The notes under the pieces were generated by a model. It had not been told where the DNA came from. It saw nothing but the letters and a program-made list of their open reading frames with translations, and did no database searches. Source: an uncultured Bacteroidota bacterium (GTDB lineage: Bacteria; Bacteroidota; Bacteroidia; Flavobacteriales; Flavobacteriaceae). From it: a stretch of DNA of 64,000 bases. Position numbers and translations under genes: made by a program. Below are positions 35,855 through 44,882 of this stretch, piece by piece (within the stretch, counting starts at the first letter, position 1; every line of letters begins with the position of its first letter). The stretch is from positions 1-64,000 of the forward strand of contig CACMUP010000007.1 in the NCBI GenBank assembly GCA_902616905.1, given 5' to 3'.

Positions 35855-37957
35855 ATGTCTAGAAAGCGAACATCAATTGAGTACTTAAAAGGAGTTGGTC
35901 CAGAAAGGGCTAGACTACTCAATGAAGAACTCAAGATTAGCACTTTTGAACAGCTTCTGCAATTTTTTCCAAACAGATATATTGACAGAACCAAATTTTA
36001 TAGGACAGATGAATTACCAAAAAATAATTCAGAAATTCAACTAAAAGGTAGAATAACTAGCATTAATACTATTCAACAAAAACGGGGTAAAAGATTAGTT
36101 GCTGAATTTTCTGATGAAAATGGATTTGTTAACCTAGTATGGTTTAGAGGTCATCAATGGATTAAAGATTCCATTAAAATTAATAAAACTTACGTGGTGT
36201 TTGGAAGATTAAATTGGTTTAAGGGTAAAGCAAGTATTCCTCACCCTGAAATTGAACTTGAATCTACTTTTAAAAATAAAATAAAAAGATCCTTCTATCC
36301 TATCTACCCTTCAACTGAAAAACTTATAAATAAGGGTATTTCTCAGAAAGTAATACAAAATTTAATGGAACATCTAATAGAGAAAGGTGGGCCATTGTTT
36401 TCCGAAACTCTACCCTCGTATATTTTAGATAAATACAAGTTAATATCAAAAATTCAAGCACTTAAAGAAGTACATTTTCCCGTATCACAAAGCAGTTTGA
36501 GTAAAGGACAAGCAAGGTTAAAATTTGAAGAACTTTTTTACATTCAGATTCAGCTAATTTTAAAAAACTTTCAAAGAAAATCTAAAATAAAAGGATATGT
36601 TTTTCCTGTTATAGGCGACGCATTTAAGTCATTTTTTGACTTACATCTTCCTTTTGAATTAACCACAGCCCAGAAAAGAGTTGTAAAGGAAATTAGAAGG
36701 GACTTAGGATCTGGAAGGCAAATGAATCGATTATTGCAAGGAGATGTTGGATCTGGAAAAACAATTGTAGCCTTATTATCAATTCTTATAGCAATTGATA
36801 ATGGATTTCAGTCATGTTTGGTTGCTCCAACCGAAATTTTAGCACAACAACACTTTGAGTCAATTCAATATTTATTGAAAAAATCTGTTGGAGTTAATAT
36901 AGAATTACTTACTGGAAGTGTTAATTTAAAAAAAAGGAAAATTATACATGAAAAGCTAAATAATGGTGAACTTCACGTACTAATTGGAACACATGCTGTA
37001 TTTGAAGATAATGTAAAATTTAAAAATTTAGGTCTTGCGATAATAGATGAGCAACATCGTTTTGGTGTTGCTCAAAGATCCAGTCTGTGGGTTAAAAACA
37101 AAATACCTCCACATATTTTAGTGATGACTGCTACTCCTATACCTAGGACACTTGCGATGAGTCTTTATGGTGATTTAGATATTTCAATAATTGATAGTCT
37201 TCCCCCTGGTAGAAAACCAATAAAAACCTTACATCGATTTGATAATAAAAGACTAAGTGTATTTGCTTTTTTAAAAGAACAAATTAAAAAAGGCAGGCAA
37301 GTTTATATAGTATATCCACTGATAAAAGAATCAGAAAAATTAGACTACAAAGATTTAATGGATGGTTATGAAAGTATTACTCGAAGCTTTCCTTTACCAG
37401 ATTATCAAATTAGTATAGTTCATGGAAAAATGAAATCAGAAGATAAATCTTACGAGATGGAACGCTTTAAAAAAGGAAAAACACAAATTATGGTAGCAAC
37501 TACTGTTATTGAAGTTGGAGTGAATATTCCAAATGCGTCCGTTATGATTATAGAAAGTGCTGAGCGCTTTGGTTTGTCACAATTACATCAATTAAGAGGA
37601 CGTGTAGGAAGGGGTAATGAGCAAAGTTTCTGCATTTTGATGAGTAGCTCAAAAATTTCAACAAATGGAAATAAAAGGCTGGAAACTATGGTTAAGACAA
37701 ATGATGGATTTAAGATAGCTGAAGCCGATTTAGAACTCAGAGGTCCTGGGAATTTAATGGGGACTCAACAAAGTGGCATTCTGAAATTAAAAATTGCAGA
37801 TCTAGTAAAAGATCATGAATTACTTAAAATTGCTAGAGATGAAGCAAAATCTGTTTTAATCAAAGATCCTGAACTTAATAATAATGAAAACCAGATCATT
37901 AAACGAACACTCTCATCAAATTATTTTGAATCAAATTTTTGGAATTTTATAAGCTAA
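35855..37957 (+). CDS. recG: ATP-dependent DNA helicase RecG
   Basis: Branch-migrating helicase that processes stalled forks and recombination intermediates. The N-terminal wedge/OB domain (residues about 60-150: IQLKGRITSINTIQQKRGKRL) precedes the SF2 motor: QLTTAQKR-type Q region in FELTTAQKRVVKEI, Walker A LQGDVGSGKTIVA, IIDEQHRFGVAQR, VMTATPIPRTLAMSL, and the C-terminal TTVIEVGVNIPNASVMII with QLRGRVGRGNEQSFC. Length of 700 is normal. Confidence 0.98.
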   Translation: MSRKRTSIEYLKGVGPERARLLNEELKISTFEQLLQFFPNRYIDRTKFYRTDELPKNNSEIQLKGRITSINTIQQKRGKRLVAEFSDENGFVNLVWFRGHQWIKDSIKINKTYVVFGRLNWFKGKASIPHPEIELESTFKNKIKRSFYPIYPSTEKLINKGISQKVIQNLMEHLIEKGGPLFSETLPSYILDKYKLISKIQALKEVHFPVSQSSLSKGQARLKFEELFYIQIQLILKNFQRKSKIKGYVFPVIGDAFKSFFDLHLPFELTTAQKRVVKEIRRDLGSGRQMNRLLQGDVGSGKTIVALLSILIAIDNGFQSCLVAPTEILAQQHFESIQYLLKKSVGVNIELLTGSVNLKKRKIIHEKLNNGELHVLIGTHAVFEDNVKFKNLGLAIIDEQHRFGVAQRSSLWVKNKIPPHILVMTATPIPRTLAMSLYGDLDISIIDSLPPGRKPIKTLHRFDNKRLSVFAFLKEQIKKGRQVYIVYPLIKESEKLDYKDLMDGYESITRSFPLPDYQISIVHGKMKSEDKSYEMERFKKGKTQIMVATTVIEVGVNIPNASVMIIESAERFGLSQLHQLRGRVGRGNEQSFCILMSSSKISTNGNKRLETMVKTNDGFKIAEADLELRGPGNLMGTQQSGILKLKIADLVKDHELLKIARDEAKSVLIKDPELNNNENQIIKRTLSSNYFESNFWNFIS

Positions 37958-37976
37958 AATTAGGTTTATAGATTAC

Positions 37977-37984
37977 TATATTTG
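37977..37984 (+). promoter_or_regulatory. Candidate -7 element of pheT
   Basis: TATATTTG, an exact TAnnTTTG match, lies 20 bases before the TTG start of pheT. No convincing -33 element is seen at the expected distance, which would fall in the end of recG. Confidence 0.45.
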
Positions 37985-38004
37985 TAGCATTAAAATTTAG
38001 ATAA

Positions 38005-40410
38005 TTGAAAATCTCCAATAATTGGTTACAGCAATTTATTAAACTTGAACTTTCTACAGATGAAATTTCAATTCTTCTCACGGACTTGGGGCTAGAGGTA
38101 GAAGGAATCGAAAAATTTGAAAGTATAAAAGGTGGTTTAAATGGAGTTGTGGTAGGTAAAATATTAAATTGCATCAAACATCCGAATGCTGATAGACTCA
38201 AAATTACTGAGGTCGATGTTGGAGAAAAAGAGAATTTATCCATTATCTGTGGAGCACCAAATGTAGAGAAAGGACAGAGTGTTTTAGTAGCTACAATTGG
38301 CACAACACTTCACACTAATGATGAGAAAATATTAAAAATTAAAAAAGGTAAAATTCGTGGTCAAGTCAGCGAAGGCATGATTTGCGCTGAAGATGAACTG
38401 GGTTTAGGAAATGATCATAGCGGGATAATTGTATTAAAAAATGATTTTGAATTAGGAACACCAGCTTCAAGTATTTTTGAAGTAGAAAGTGATACTGTTT
38501 ATGAAATAGGATTAACTCCAAACAGGTCTGATGCAATGAGCCATATGGGAATTGCAAGAGATCTTAAAACAGTATGTATGTTAAAAAAAATTCCTTTCAA
38601 ATGGAATTATCCTGATATTTCATCATTTAAAGTTGAAAATGAAAAAAATACAATAAAAGTAAATGTAAATGATAAAAAACGCTGTCTTCACTATTATGGT
38701 TTATCAATATCAAGTGTTAAGGTTAGCAATTCTCCCACATGGTTGACTAATAAACTAAATTCTATTGGAATAACTCCAAAAAACAACATTGTTGATGTTA
38801 CAAATTACGTATTGCATGAGCTTGGACAACCATTACATGCATTTGATGCTGACAAATTAGTTGGAAATGTTGTAGTTAAGACATGTAAAGAAAACACAAA
38901 ATTCAAAACACTTGATGGTGTAGAAAGAATTTTACACAATGAAGATTTAATGATTTGTGATGATGAAGAAGCTCATTGTATCGCAGGTATTTTTGGTGGA
39001 GAAAAATCAGGAGTAAATAATAATACAAATAATGTATTTCTTGAAAGTGCTTATTTTGATCCCTTAAGTATAAGAAAAACATCAAAGCGGCATGGTTTAA
39101 ACACAGACGCTTCATTTAGATTTGAAAGAGGGATAGATCCTGAAATTGGGATAACTGCTCTTAAACGTGCAGCAATTCTTATATGTGAATTATCTGGTGG
39201 CATTGTTACAAGTGAAATTCAAAAATTCTCACAATCTCTAAATCAAAAATCAAAGTTTTTTCTTTCTTATGAAATAATCAAAAAAACAATTGGACATTCA
39301 ATTGATGAAAAAGACATAAATACAATTTTGAAGTCATTAGATATTAAAATTGATAACAAAACTGATAAAGGGATTGATGTTACTATACCAAGATATAGAG
39401 TTGATGTAACACGTCCAGCAGATGTTATTGAAGAAATTTTAAGAGTTTATGGATACAACAATATAAATAATAACCCATTATTATTTCAAGCTACACCACC
39501 GTATAAATGGGATGATAGTTTTAAAATTGAGGAATCAATTTCATTAAAACTTGCAGGTCTTGGGTTTTTAGAGACTGTGAACAATTCTCTTACAAGTGAT
39601 AGTGAATCATTTACTTTTTTTGATCCTATTAAAATCTTAAATCCACTTGGTAAAGAATTGTCTAAATTAAGACAATCTTTAATCCCTAATGCTTTAGAGG
39701 TTTTATCATTCAACGTAAATAGACAAAATAAGAATTTAAAATTATTCGAATTCGGAACTATTTACGGAAAAAATGAAGATAAATATGTTGAAGAAAAACG
39801 TCTTTGTATATACCATACAGGAAATTCTTTAAAGACATTTTGGGATCTTAATAAGCCTCCAAATTCATTTTTTTATTTAAAAGGAATAATTAAAGATATT
39901 TTTAAATCACTTGGGGTAAAAATCAATTTTGATGAAACCCAAAAATCTAACTTTGAATTATGTTTTGAATTAAAATATAAAAATGAAACTTATGGTTTTT
40001 TCGGAATAATCTCAAAAAATCATTCTGATAAATATAATATTGATCAGGAAATTTATATTGCAGAATTAGACTGGACCAGAATAACAAAAAAATCATTTAT
40101 CAAACAAATAATATTTAAAAACATACCAAAATTTCCCTCAATTAAAAGAGATTTTGCTTTGTTGCTTGATAAAAACTTATTATTCGAGGATATTAAAAGA
40201 GTTGCATTTAAAACTGATAATAAAATCTTGAAATCAGTTGAACTATTTGACGTTTATGAAGGGAAAAATATATCGGAAAATAAAAAATCATATGGTATAA
40301 CTTTTTTATTTCAAGATGAAAACAAAACATTAACAGATAAACGAGTTAATAAAGTTATGGAAAAATTAAAACAAAAATTTAATGAACAATTTAATGCAGA
40401 ATTACGTTAG
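38005..40410 (+). CDS. pheT: Phenylalanyl-tRNA synthetase, beta subunit
   Basis: Large subunit of the alpha2-beta2 PheRS. The start is TTG, chosen because it yields the conserved N-terminus MKISNNWLQQFIKLEL and no ATG fits. Domains in order: N-terminal segment, EMAP-like tRNA-binding domain (about 40-155, VVGKILNCIKHPNADRLKITEVDVG and IICGAPNV), B3/4 editing domain (NNIVDVTNYVLHELGQPLHAFDADKL), B5 domain, catalytic-like core, and the C-terminal FDX-ACB anticodon-binding domain (FPSIKRDFALLLDKNLLFEDI). Length 801 is normal. pheS is not in the window. Confidence 0.97.
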   Translation: MKISNNWLQQFIKLELSTDEISILLTDLGLEVEGIEKFESIKGGLNGVVVGKILNCIKHPNADRLKITEVDVGEKENLSIICGAPNVEKGQSVLVATIGTTLHTNDEKILKIKKGKIRGQVSEGMICAEDELGLGNDHSGIIVLKNDFELGTPASSIFEVESDTVYEIGLTPNRSDAMSHMGIARDLKTVCMLKKIPFKWNYPDISSFKVENEKNTIKVNVNDKKRCLHYYGLSISSVKVSNSPTWLTNKLNSIGITPKNNIVDVTNYVLHELGQPLHAFDADKLVGNVVVKTCKENTKFKTLDGVERILHNEDLMICDDEEAHCIAGIFGGEKSGVNNNTNNVFLESAYFDPLSIRKTSKRHGLNTDASFRFERGIDPEIGITALKRAAILICELSGGIVTSEIQKFSQSLNQKSKFFLSYEIIKKTIGHSIDEKDINTILKSLDIKIDNKTDKGIDVTIPRYRVDVTRPADVIEEILRVYGYNNINNNPLLFQATPPYKWDDSFKIEESISLKLAGLGFLETVNNSLTSDSESFTFFDPIKILNPLGKELSKLRQSLIPNALEVLSFNVNRQNKNLKLFEFGTIYGKNEDKYVEEKRLCIYHTGNSLKTFWDLNKPPNSFFYLKGIIKDIFKSLGVKINFDETQKSNFELCFELKYKNETYGFFGIISKNHSDKYNIDQEIYIAELDWTRITKKSFIKQIIFKNIPKFPSIKRDFALLLDKNLLFEDIKRVAFKTDNKILKSVELFDVYEGKNISENKKSYGITFLFQDENKTLTDKRVNKVMEKLKQKFNEQFNAELR

Positions 40411-40464
40411 GAATAATGTTATTGAAGTTTTTATTTATATTTTTGTAATAAATGTATTTGAATT

Positions 40465-41145
40465 ATGAAAGTGAATTTACTACCTAGAACTAATATTGAG
40501 AAATCCCTTAACAAAAGAAAATCTAAAAATTTTGATCAACATGAAGAAGAATTAAAAGATTTGATTAACCGTCTAAATATAAATTCTTTTAATTCTTTTG
40601 ATTTTGATAAACTAGATTCTAATAAAATATATGATATCAACACAATAAAAAGCGTTTGTATTGACTACAGGTTAAGATTTTTAGATATTAAATATTTCAA
40701 AAATAAACTACCTAATGAAGTTTTTGTCAAAATAAACAGCTTAGAAAAAATTCACAATACAAATATAGGTGACTTTAAAATAATGGCACCCTCTGCCCTT
40801 TTTAGATTAGAAAAAACAGATGATCCCTTATTATTTGTACCATTAGGTAATAATTATTATTACTTGGTTCATAAGTGGGGTAATGATTTACACCCTTTTC
40901 GTAAACTAACTATGTGGCCATTTAAGAATATTTGGAATTTATTAATTACTATTTTATTATTTAGTTTTCTCGTTACTGAAATCACTCCGCTAACTCTTTT
41001 TACAAAAACACCAAACACCTCTTCTTATTGGATGCTTTTGTTCTTTATGTTTAAAGCTATTGCTTCTGTTGTTTTATATTTTGGATTTGCGTTAGGTAAA
41101 AATTTTAATCCTGCAATATGGAACAACAAGTATAACAAATCATAG
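40465..41145 (+). CDS. Uncharacterised two-helix membrane protein
   Basis: A 226-residue protein I cannot assign to a named family. Residues 1-150 are soluble, with the middle segment LEKIHNTNIGDFKIMAPSALFRLEKTDDPLLFVPLGNNYYYLVHKWGNDL. Two predicted membrane helices follow: NIWNLLITILLFSFLVTEITPL and MLLFFMFKAIASVVLYFGFALG. It sits between pheT and a DUF2007 gene (10 bases downstream), on the same strand, which suggests co-transcription with the latter. A ligand- or signal-sensing membrane role is a guess only. Confidence 0.7.
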   Translation: MKVNLLPRTNIEKSLNKRKSKNFDQHEEELKDLINRLNINSFNSFDFDKLDSNKIYDINTIKSVCIDYRLRFLDIKYFKNKLPNEVFVKINSLEKIHNTNIGDFKIMAPSALFRLEKTDDPLLFVPLGNNYYYLVHKWGNDLHPFRKLTMWPFKNIWNLLITILLFSFLVTEITPLTLFTKTPNTSSYWMLLFFMFKAIASVVLYFGFALGKNFNPAIWNNKYNKS

Positions 41146-41155
41146 GTGTAAAATA

Positions 41156-41377
41156 ATGCCAAAAAAAAAATACCACCACCTATTTACAGGATCATCTGTT
41201 GAAGTCTTATCAATAATAGATTTGTTTGATGAATTGAAAATTAAACCTGTAATTAAAGATCAAGGTGAATCAGCTCGTTTAGCAGGATTTGGAAATACAA
41301 CTCCACTAATTCAAGAAATTTATTTACATGAAGATGAAATAGATAGAGGTAAAAAAATATTGAAAGAGTTTTTTTAA
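41156..41377 (+). CDS. DUF2007-family small protein
   Basis: A 73-residue protein of the DUF2007 family (putative signal-transducing, related to GlnB-like folds). The pattern fits the family: a first strand HHLFTGSSVEVLSIIDLFDELKI, central VIKDQGESARLAGFG, and final YLHEDEIDRGKKILKEFF. No function is known. Located 10 bases after the two-helix membrane protein. Confidence 0.8.
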   Translation: MPKKKYHHLFTGSSVEVLSIIDLFDELKIKPVIKDQGESARLAGFGNTTPLIQEIYLHEDEIDRGKKILKEFF

Positions 41378-41471
41378 GATTCTATATTTTTTATTTTGCG
41401 AAAAAATCAGATTCAATGTCTTTTACATATTAAAATTCCTGGATTAATTTTAATCATTTAAACAAAAAACA

Positions 41472-43133
41472 ATGAATAGTAACTTTGCAACACTTGATTA
41501 TATTGTTTTTGGCCTTTATGCTATGATTATCTTAGGAGTTGGTTTATGGGTTTCAAGAAATAAGGATGGAGAAGAAAAAAGTTCTGAAGATTATTTTCTA
41601 GCAAGTAAATCACTTCCTTGGTGGGCTATTGGTGCATCACTTATTGCAGCTAATATTTCTGCTGAACAACTAATTGGAATGTCTGGCTCTGGTTTTGCTG
41701 GTGGACTAGCTATTGCCACTTATGAATGGATGGCTGCTTTAACTTTAATAGTGGTTGGTAAATTTTTTCTCCCCATTTTTATAAAAAATAAAATTTATAC
41801 AATTCCTGAATTTGTAGAACAAAGATATTCGAGTCAGTTAAAAACAATCTTGGCGGTTTTTTGGATTGGATTATATGTATTTGTAAATCTAGCTTCAGTT
41901 CTGTACTTAGGTGGTTTAGCTCTTGAAACGATTCTAGGAATAAAAATGCTCACAGCAGTTGTTGGATTGGCTTCTTTTGCAGCAGCTTATTCTCTTTATG
42001 GAGGACTTTCTGCCGTAGCGTGGACAGATATAATACAAGTGATAGTACTAGTTCTAGGGGGACTAATAACCACATATTTAGCACTAGATACTGTATCAGG
42101 CGGTGATGGGTTTATTAGTGGTTTAGTAGATATCTACAAAGCTGTTCCAGAACGATTTGATATGATTTTAGAAAAAAGTAACCCTGAGTATATGAATTTA
42201 CCTGGAATTGGTGTTTTGATTGGTGGAATGTGGATAGCAAATATTTACTATTGGGGATTCAATCAATATATTATCCAGAGAACCCTCGCTGCCAAGTCTC
42301 TTGAGGAATCTCAAAAGGGAATATTATTTGCAGCAGGCTTAAAAATGATAATACCCTTAATCGTTGTGATTCCTGGAATAGCTGCTTATGTAATTATAAA
42401 TGATCCAAATCTTATTGGATCACTAGGTGACGCAGGTTTGGCAAATTTACCTACTATAACTCAGGCTGATAAAGCTTATCCTTGGTTAATGCAATTTTTA
42501 CCTTCAGGATTGAAAGGTATTGCTGTAGCGGCATTAGCAGCTGCTATAGTGTCTTCTTTAGCATCAATGCTTAATTCAACAGCAACAATTTTTACTATGG
42601 ATATTTATAAACAGCTTATAAACAAAAATGCAAGTGAATCTAAAACTATAAATGTAGGGCGCCTTTCCGCATTTATATCTTTAATCATCGCAACAATAAT
42701 GGCTCCACTATTAGGTGGAATTGATCAAGCTTTTCAATTTATTCAAGAATATACAGGAGTTGTTAGTCCAGGTATATTGTCAGTATTTGTTTTAGGTTTG
42801 TTTTGGAAAAAAGCTTCAAACAAAGGCGCAATATACGGGGCAATTACATCTATACCAATTGCTTTATTTTTCAAAGTTGGACCTAAAGGATGGCTTTCAG
42901 GATCATCTATAGAACATTTTTTTCCAACACTCCCTTTTCTCGACCAAATGGGAATTACAGCAATACTTTCAATGATAGTTATTGCAATTGTAAGTATGAA
43001 TGATAATAAAAATAAAGATGATAGTAAAGGAATTAAATTAGATGATGATATTTTTAAAACCTCATCATTGTTCAATATTGGATCCTTCGTTCTAATGATA
43101 ATATTGGCATTTATATACGCATTTTTCTGGTAG
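41472..43133 (+). CDS. Sodium:solute symporter (SSS family), probably sugar type
   Basis: Sodium-coupled inner-membrane transporter with about 13-14 predicted helices over 553 residues. Family motifs: TM1 region LDYIVFGLYAMIILGVGLWVSRN, SSEDYFLASKSLPWWAIGASLIAANISAEQLIGMSGSGFAGGLAIA, GGLSAVAWTDIIQVIVL, and WGFNQYIIQRTLAAKS. These resemble the SGLT-like sugar/inositol branch more than proline or acetate symporters. No sugar catabolic genes are adjacent, so the substrate is undecided. Confidence 0.9.
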   Translation: MNSNFATLDYIVFGLYAMIILGVGLWVSRNKDGEEKSSEDYFLASKSLPWWAIGASLIAANISAEQLIGMSGSGFAGGLAIATYEWMAALTLIVVGKFFLPIFIKNKIYTIPEFVEQRYSSQLKTILAVFWIGLYVFVNLASVLYLGGLALETILGIKMLTAVVGLASFAAAYSLYGGLSAVAWTDIIQVIVLVLGGLITTYLALDTVSGGDGFISGLVDIYKAVPERFDMILEKSNPEYMNLPGIGVLIGGMWIANIYYWGFNQYIIQRTLAAKSLEESQKGILFAAGLKMIIPLIVVIPGIAAYVIINDPNLIGSLGDAGLANLPTITQADKAYPWLMQFLPSGLKGIAVAALAAAIVSSLASMLNSTATIFTMDIYKQLINKNASESKTINVGRLSAFISLIIATIMAPLLGGIDQAFQFIQEYTGVVSPGILSVFVLGLFWKKASNKGAIYGAITSIPIALFFKVGPKGWLSGSSIEHFFPTLPFLDQMGITAILSMIVIAIVSMNDNKNKDDSKGIKLDDDIFKTSSLFNIGSFVLMIILAFIYAFFW

Positions 43134-43161
43134 GATTTGACATTTTGTTAAAATCAACTTT

Positions 43162-44787
43162 TTAATTTAAATGCATTTTAGATCTTAACTCTTTTATTTT
43201 TGGATTGGTCATATATTCATCAAATGTCATGTGTCTATCAATTACACCCGTAGGTGTCAATTCTACAATTCTTGTTCCTAATGATTGAGAAAAAGTATGG
43301 TCACTAGTGCTACAAAGAAGAGTTCCTTTAAAGTTCTTTAGTGAATTATTAAAAGCTGTTATTGATTCTAAGTCAAGATGGTTTGTTGGTTCGTTCAATA
43401 ATAAAATATTAGCTCGTTCCATCATCATTTTTGATAACATACAACGTACTTTTTCTCCTCCCGATAATACGTTCGATTTCTTTAAAGCTTCATCTCCACT
43501 AAAAAGCATTTTACCAAGAAAACCTCTGAGAAAAACTTCTTCACGTTCTTCTTCAGTTTTAGAATATTGTCTTAACCAGTCAATTAGGGATATTGATGTA
43601 TTAAAATAATTATCGTGATCAACAGGGAGATATGCTTGGTTTGTAGTAATACCCCATGAAAAACTTCCTTTTTTTTGCTTCACTGTCCCCATTAGTATAT
43701 CATAGAAAATTGCAATAGCCCTTGAATCCTTGGCATGTATAATTACCTTATCTCCCTTAGCTAAGTTCAAATGTATTTTATCAAATAATAGTTCACCATT
43801 TAAGGATGCTGAAAGATTTTCAATATTTAAGATCTGATCGCCTGCTTCTCTCTCTTGTTCAAAAATAATTGCAGGATATCTTCTGCTTGAAGGTTTTATT
43901 TCTTCGAGATCTAATTTATCAATCATTTTTTTTCTAGAAGTAGCTTGTTTTGATTTTGCAACATTTGCTGAAAAACGAGCAATGAATTCTTCAAGTTCTT
44001 TTTTCTTTTCTTCTGATTTTTTATTTTGTTGAGCCCTTTGTCTAGTTGCTAACTGACTAGATTCATACCAAAATGAATAATTCCCTTTGTAATGATTTAT
44101 TTTTCCAAAATCTATATCAGAAATATGAGTGCATACTGAATCAAGAAAATGACGATCGTGGGATACAACTATTACGGTATTTTCGTAATTCGCAAGAAAT
44201 TGTTCCAGCCACATAATTGTATCATAATCCAAATCATTTGTAGGTTCATCCATGATTAAAACATCTGGATTTCCGAATAAAGCTTGAGCTAACAAAACTC
44301 TTACTTTTTGTTTGCCATCAATCTCTGACATTTTAGTTTGATGATGTGTTTCCGAAATTTCAAGATTTGATAATAATGATGCTGCTTCATTGTCTGCATT
44401 CCATCCATCCATTTCTTCAAATTTCACCTGTAATAATCCTACTCGATCACCATCTTTTTCTGAAAAGTCTTCTTTTGCATACAGTGAATCCATTTCTGAC
44501 TTAATATCATAGAAGACTTTGTTTCCCCTAAGAACTGTATCTAAAACAGAATATTGATCATAAGCGTTGTGATTTTGTTCAAGTACTGAAAGTCTTTTCC
44601 CCGGTTCTAGATAAATATTTCCTGAATTTGCTTCTTGCTTTCCTGAAATTATTTTTAAAAAAGTCGATTTGCCAGCACCATTTGCTCCTATTATACCGTA
44701 ACAATTTCCAGGTGTAAAACTTATATTCACCTGATCAAATAATACTCTTTTTCCGAATTGCACCGATAAATTTGAAACAGACAACAT
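43162..44787 (-). CDS. ABC-F ATPase of the YbiT type with degenerate second ATPase site
   Basis: Soluble twin-ATPase protein of the ABC-F family, whose members bind the ribosomal E site and modulate translation. NBD1 has Walker A GIIGANGAGKSTFLKI and Walker B VLIMDEPTNDLD, with the signature replaced by IDGKQKVR, as in YbiT. The linker is basic and helical (ATSRKKMIDKLDLEEI). NBD2 retains the signature VLSGGEKVR but lacks a Walker A (KGDKVIIHAKDSRAIAIF), has Asn for the Walker B Asp (ILLLNEPTNHLD) and no switch histidine (LLCSTSDHTF). Length is 541. A TAGTTTTG -7-like motif (44804-44811) precedes it. Confidence 0.93.
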   Translation of the reverse strand: MLSVSNLSVQFGKRVLFDQVNISFTPGNCYGIIGANGAGKSTFLKIISGKQEANSGNIYLEPGKRLSVLEQNHNAYDQYSVLDTVLRGNKVFYDIKSEMDSLYAKEDFSEKDGDRVGLLQVKFEEMDGWNADNEAASLLSNLEISETHHQTKMSEIDGKQKVRVLLAQALFGNPDVLIMDEPTNDLDYDTIMWLEQFLANYENTVIVVSHDRHFLDSVCTHISDIDFGKINHYKGNYSFWYESSQLATRQRAQQNKKSEEKKKELEEFIARFSANVAKSKQATSRKKMIDKLDLEEIKPSSRRYPAIIFEQEREAGDQILNIENLSASLNGELLFDKIHLNLAKGDKVIIHAKDSRAIAIFYDILMGTVKQKKGSFSWGITTNQAYLPVDHDNYFNTSISLIDWLRQYSKTEEEREEVFLRGFLGKMLFSGDEALKKSNVLSGGEKVRCMLSKMMMERANILLLNEPTNHLDLESITAFNNSLKNFKGTLLCSTSDHTFSQSLGTRIVELTPTGVIDRHMTFDEYMTNPKIKELRSKMHLN

Positions 44788-44882
44788 AATCTTAATTTTG
44801 CTGCAAAACTATAAAAATACTTACATTGAATTTTAATGAAAACAAAGTTTTTGATTTTTAAAAGTGGTATTTTTATTATACC

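Noticed and set aside
43307-43609. 100-aa plus-strand ORF within the ABC-F gene
   Set aside because: Shadow ORF opposite a highly conserved region; no start context or protein-like composition.
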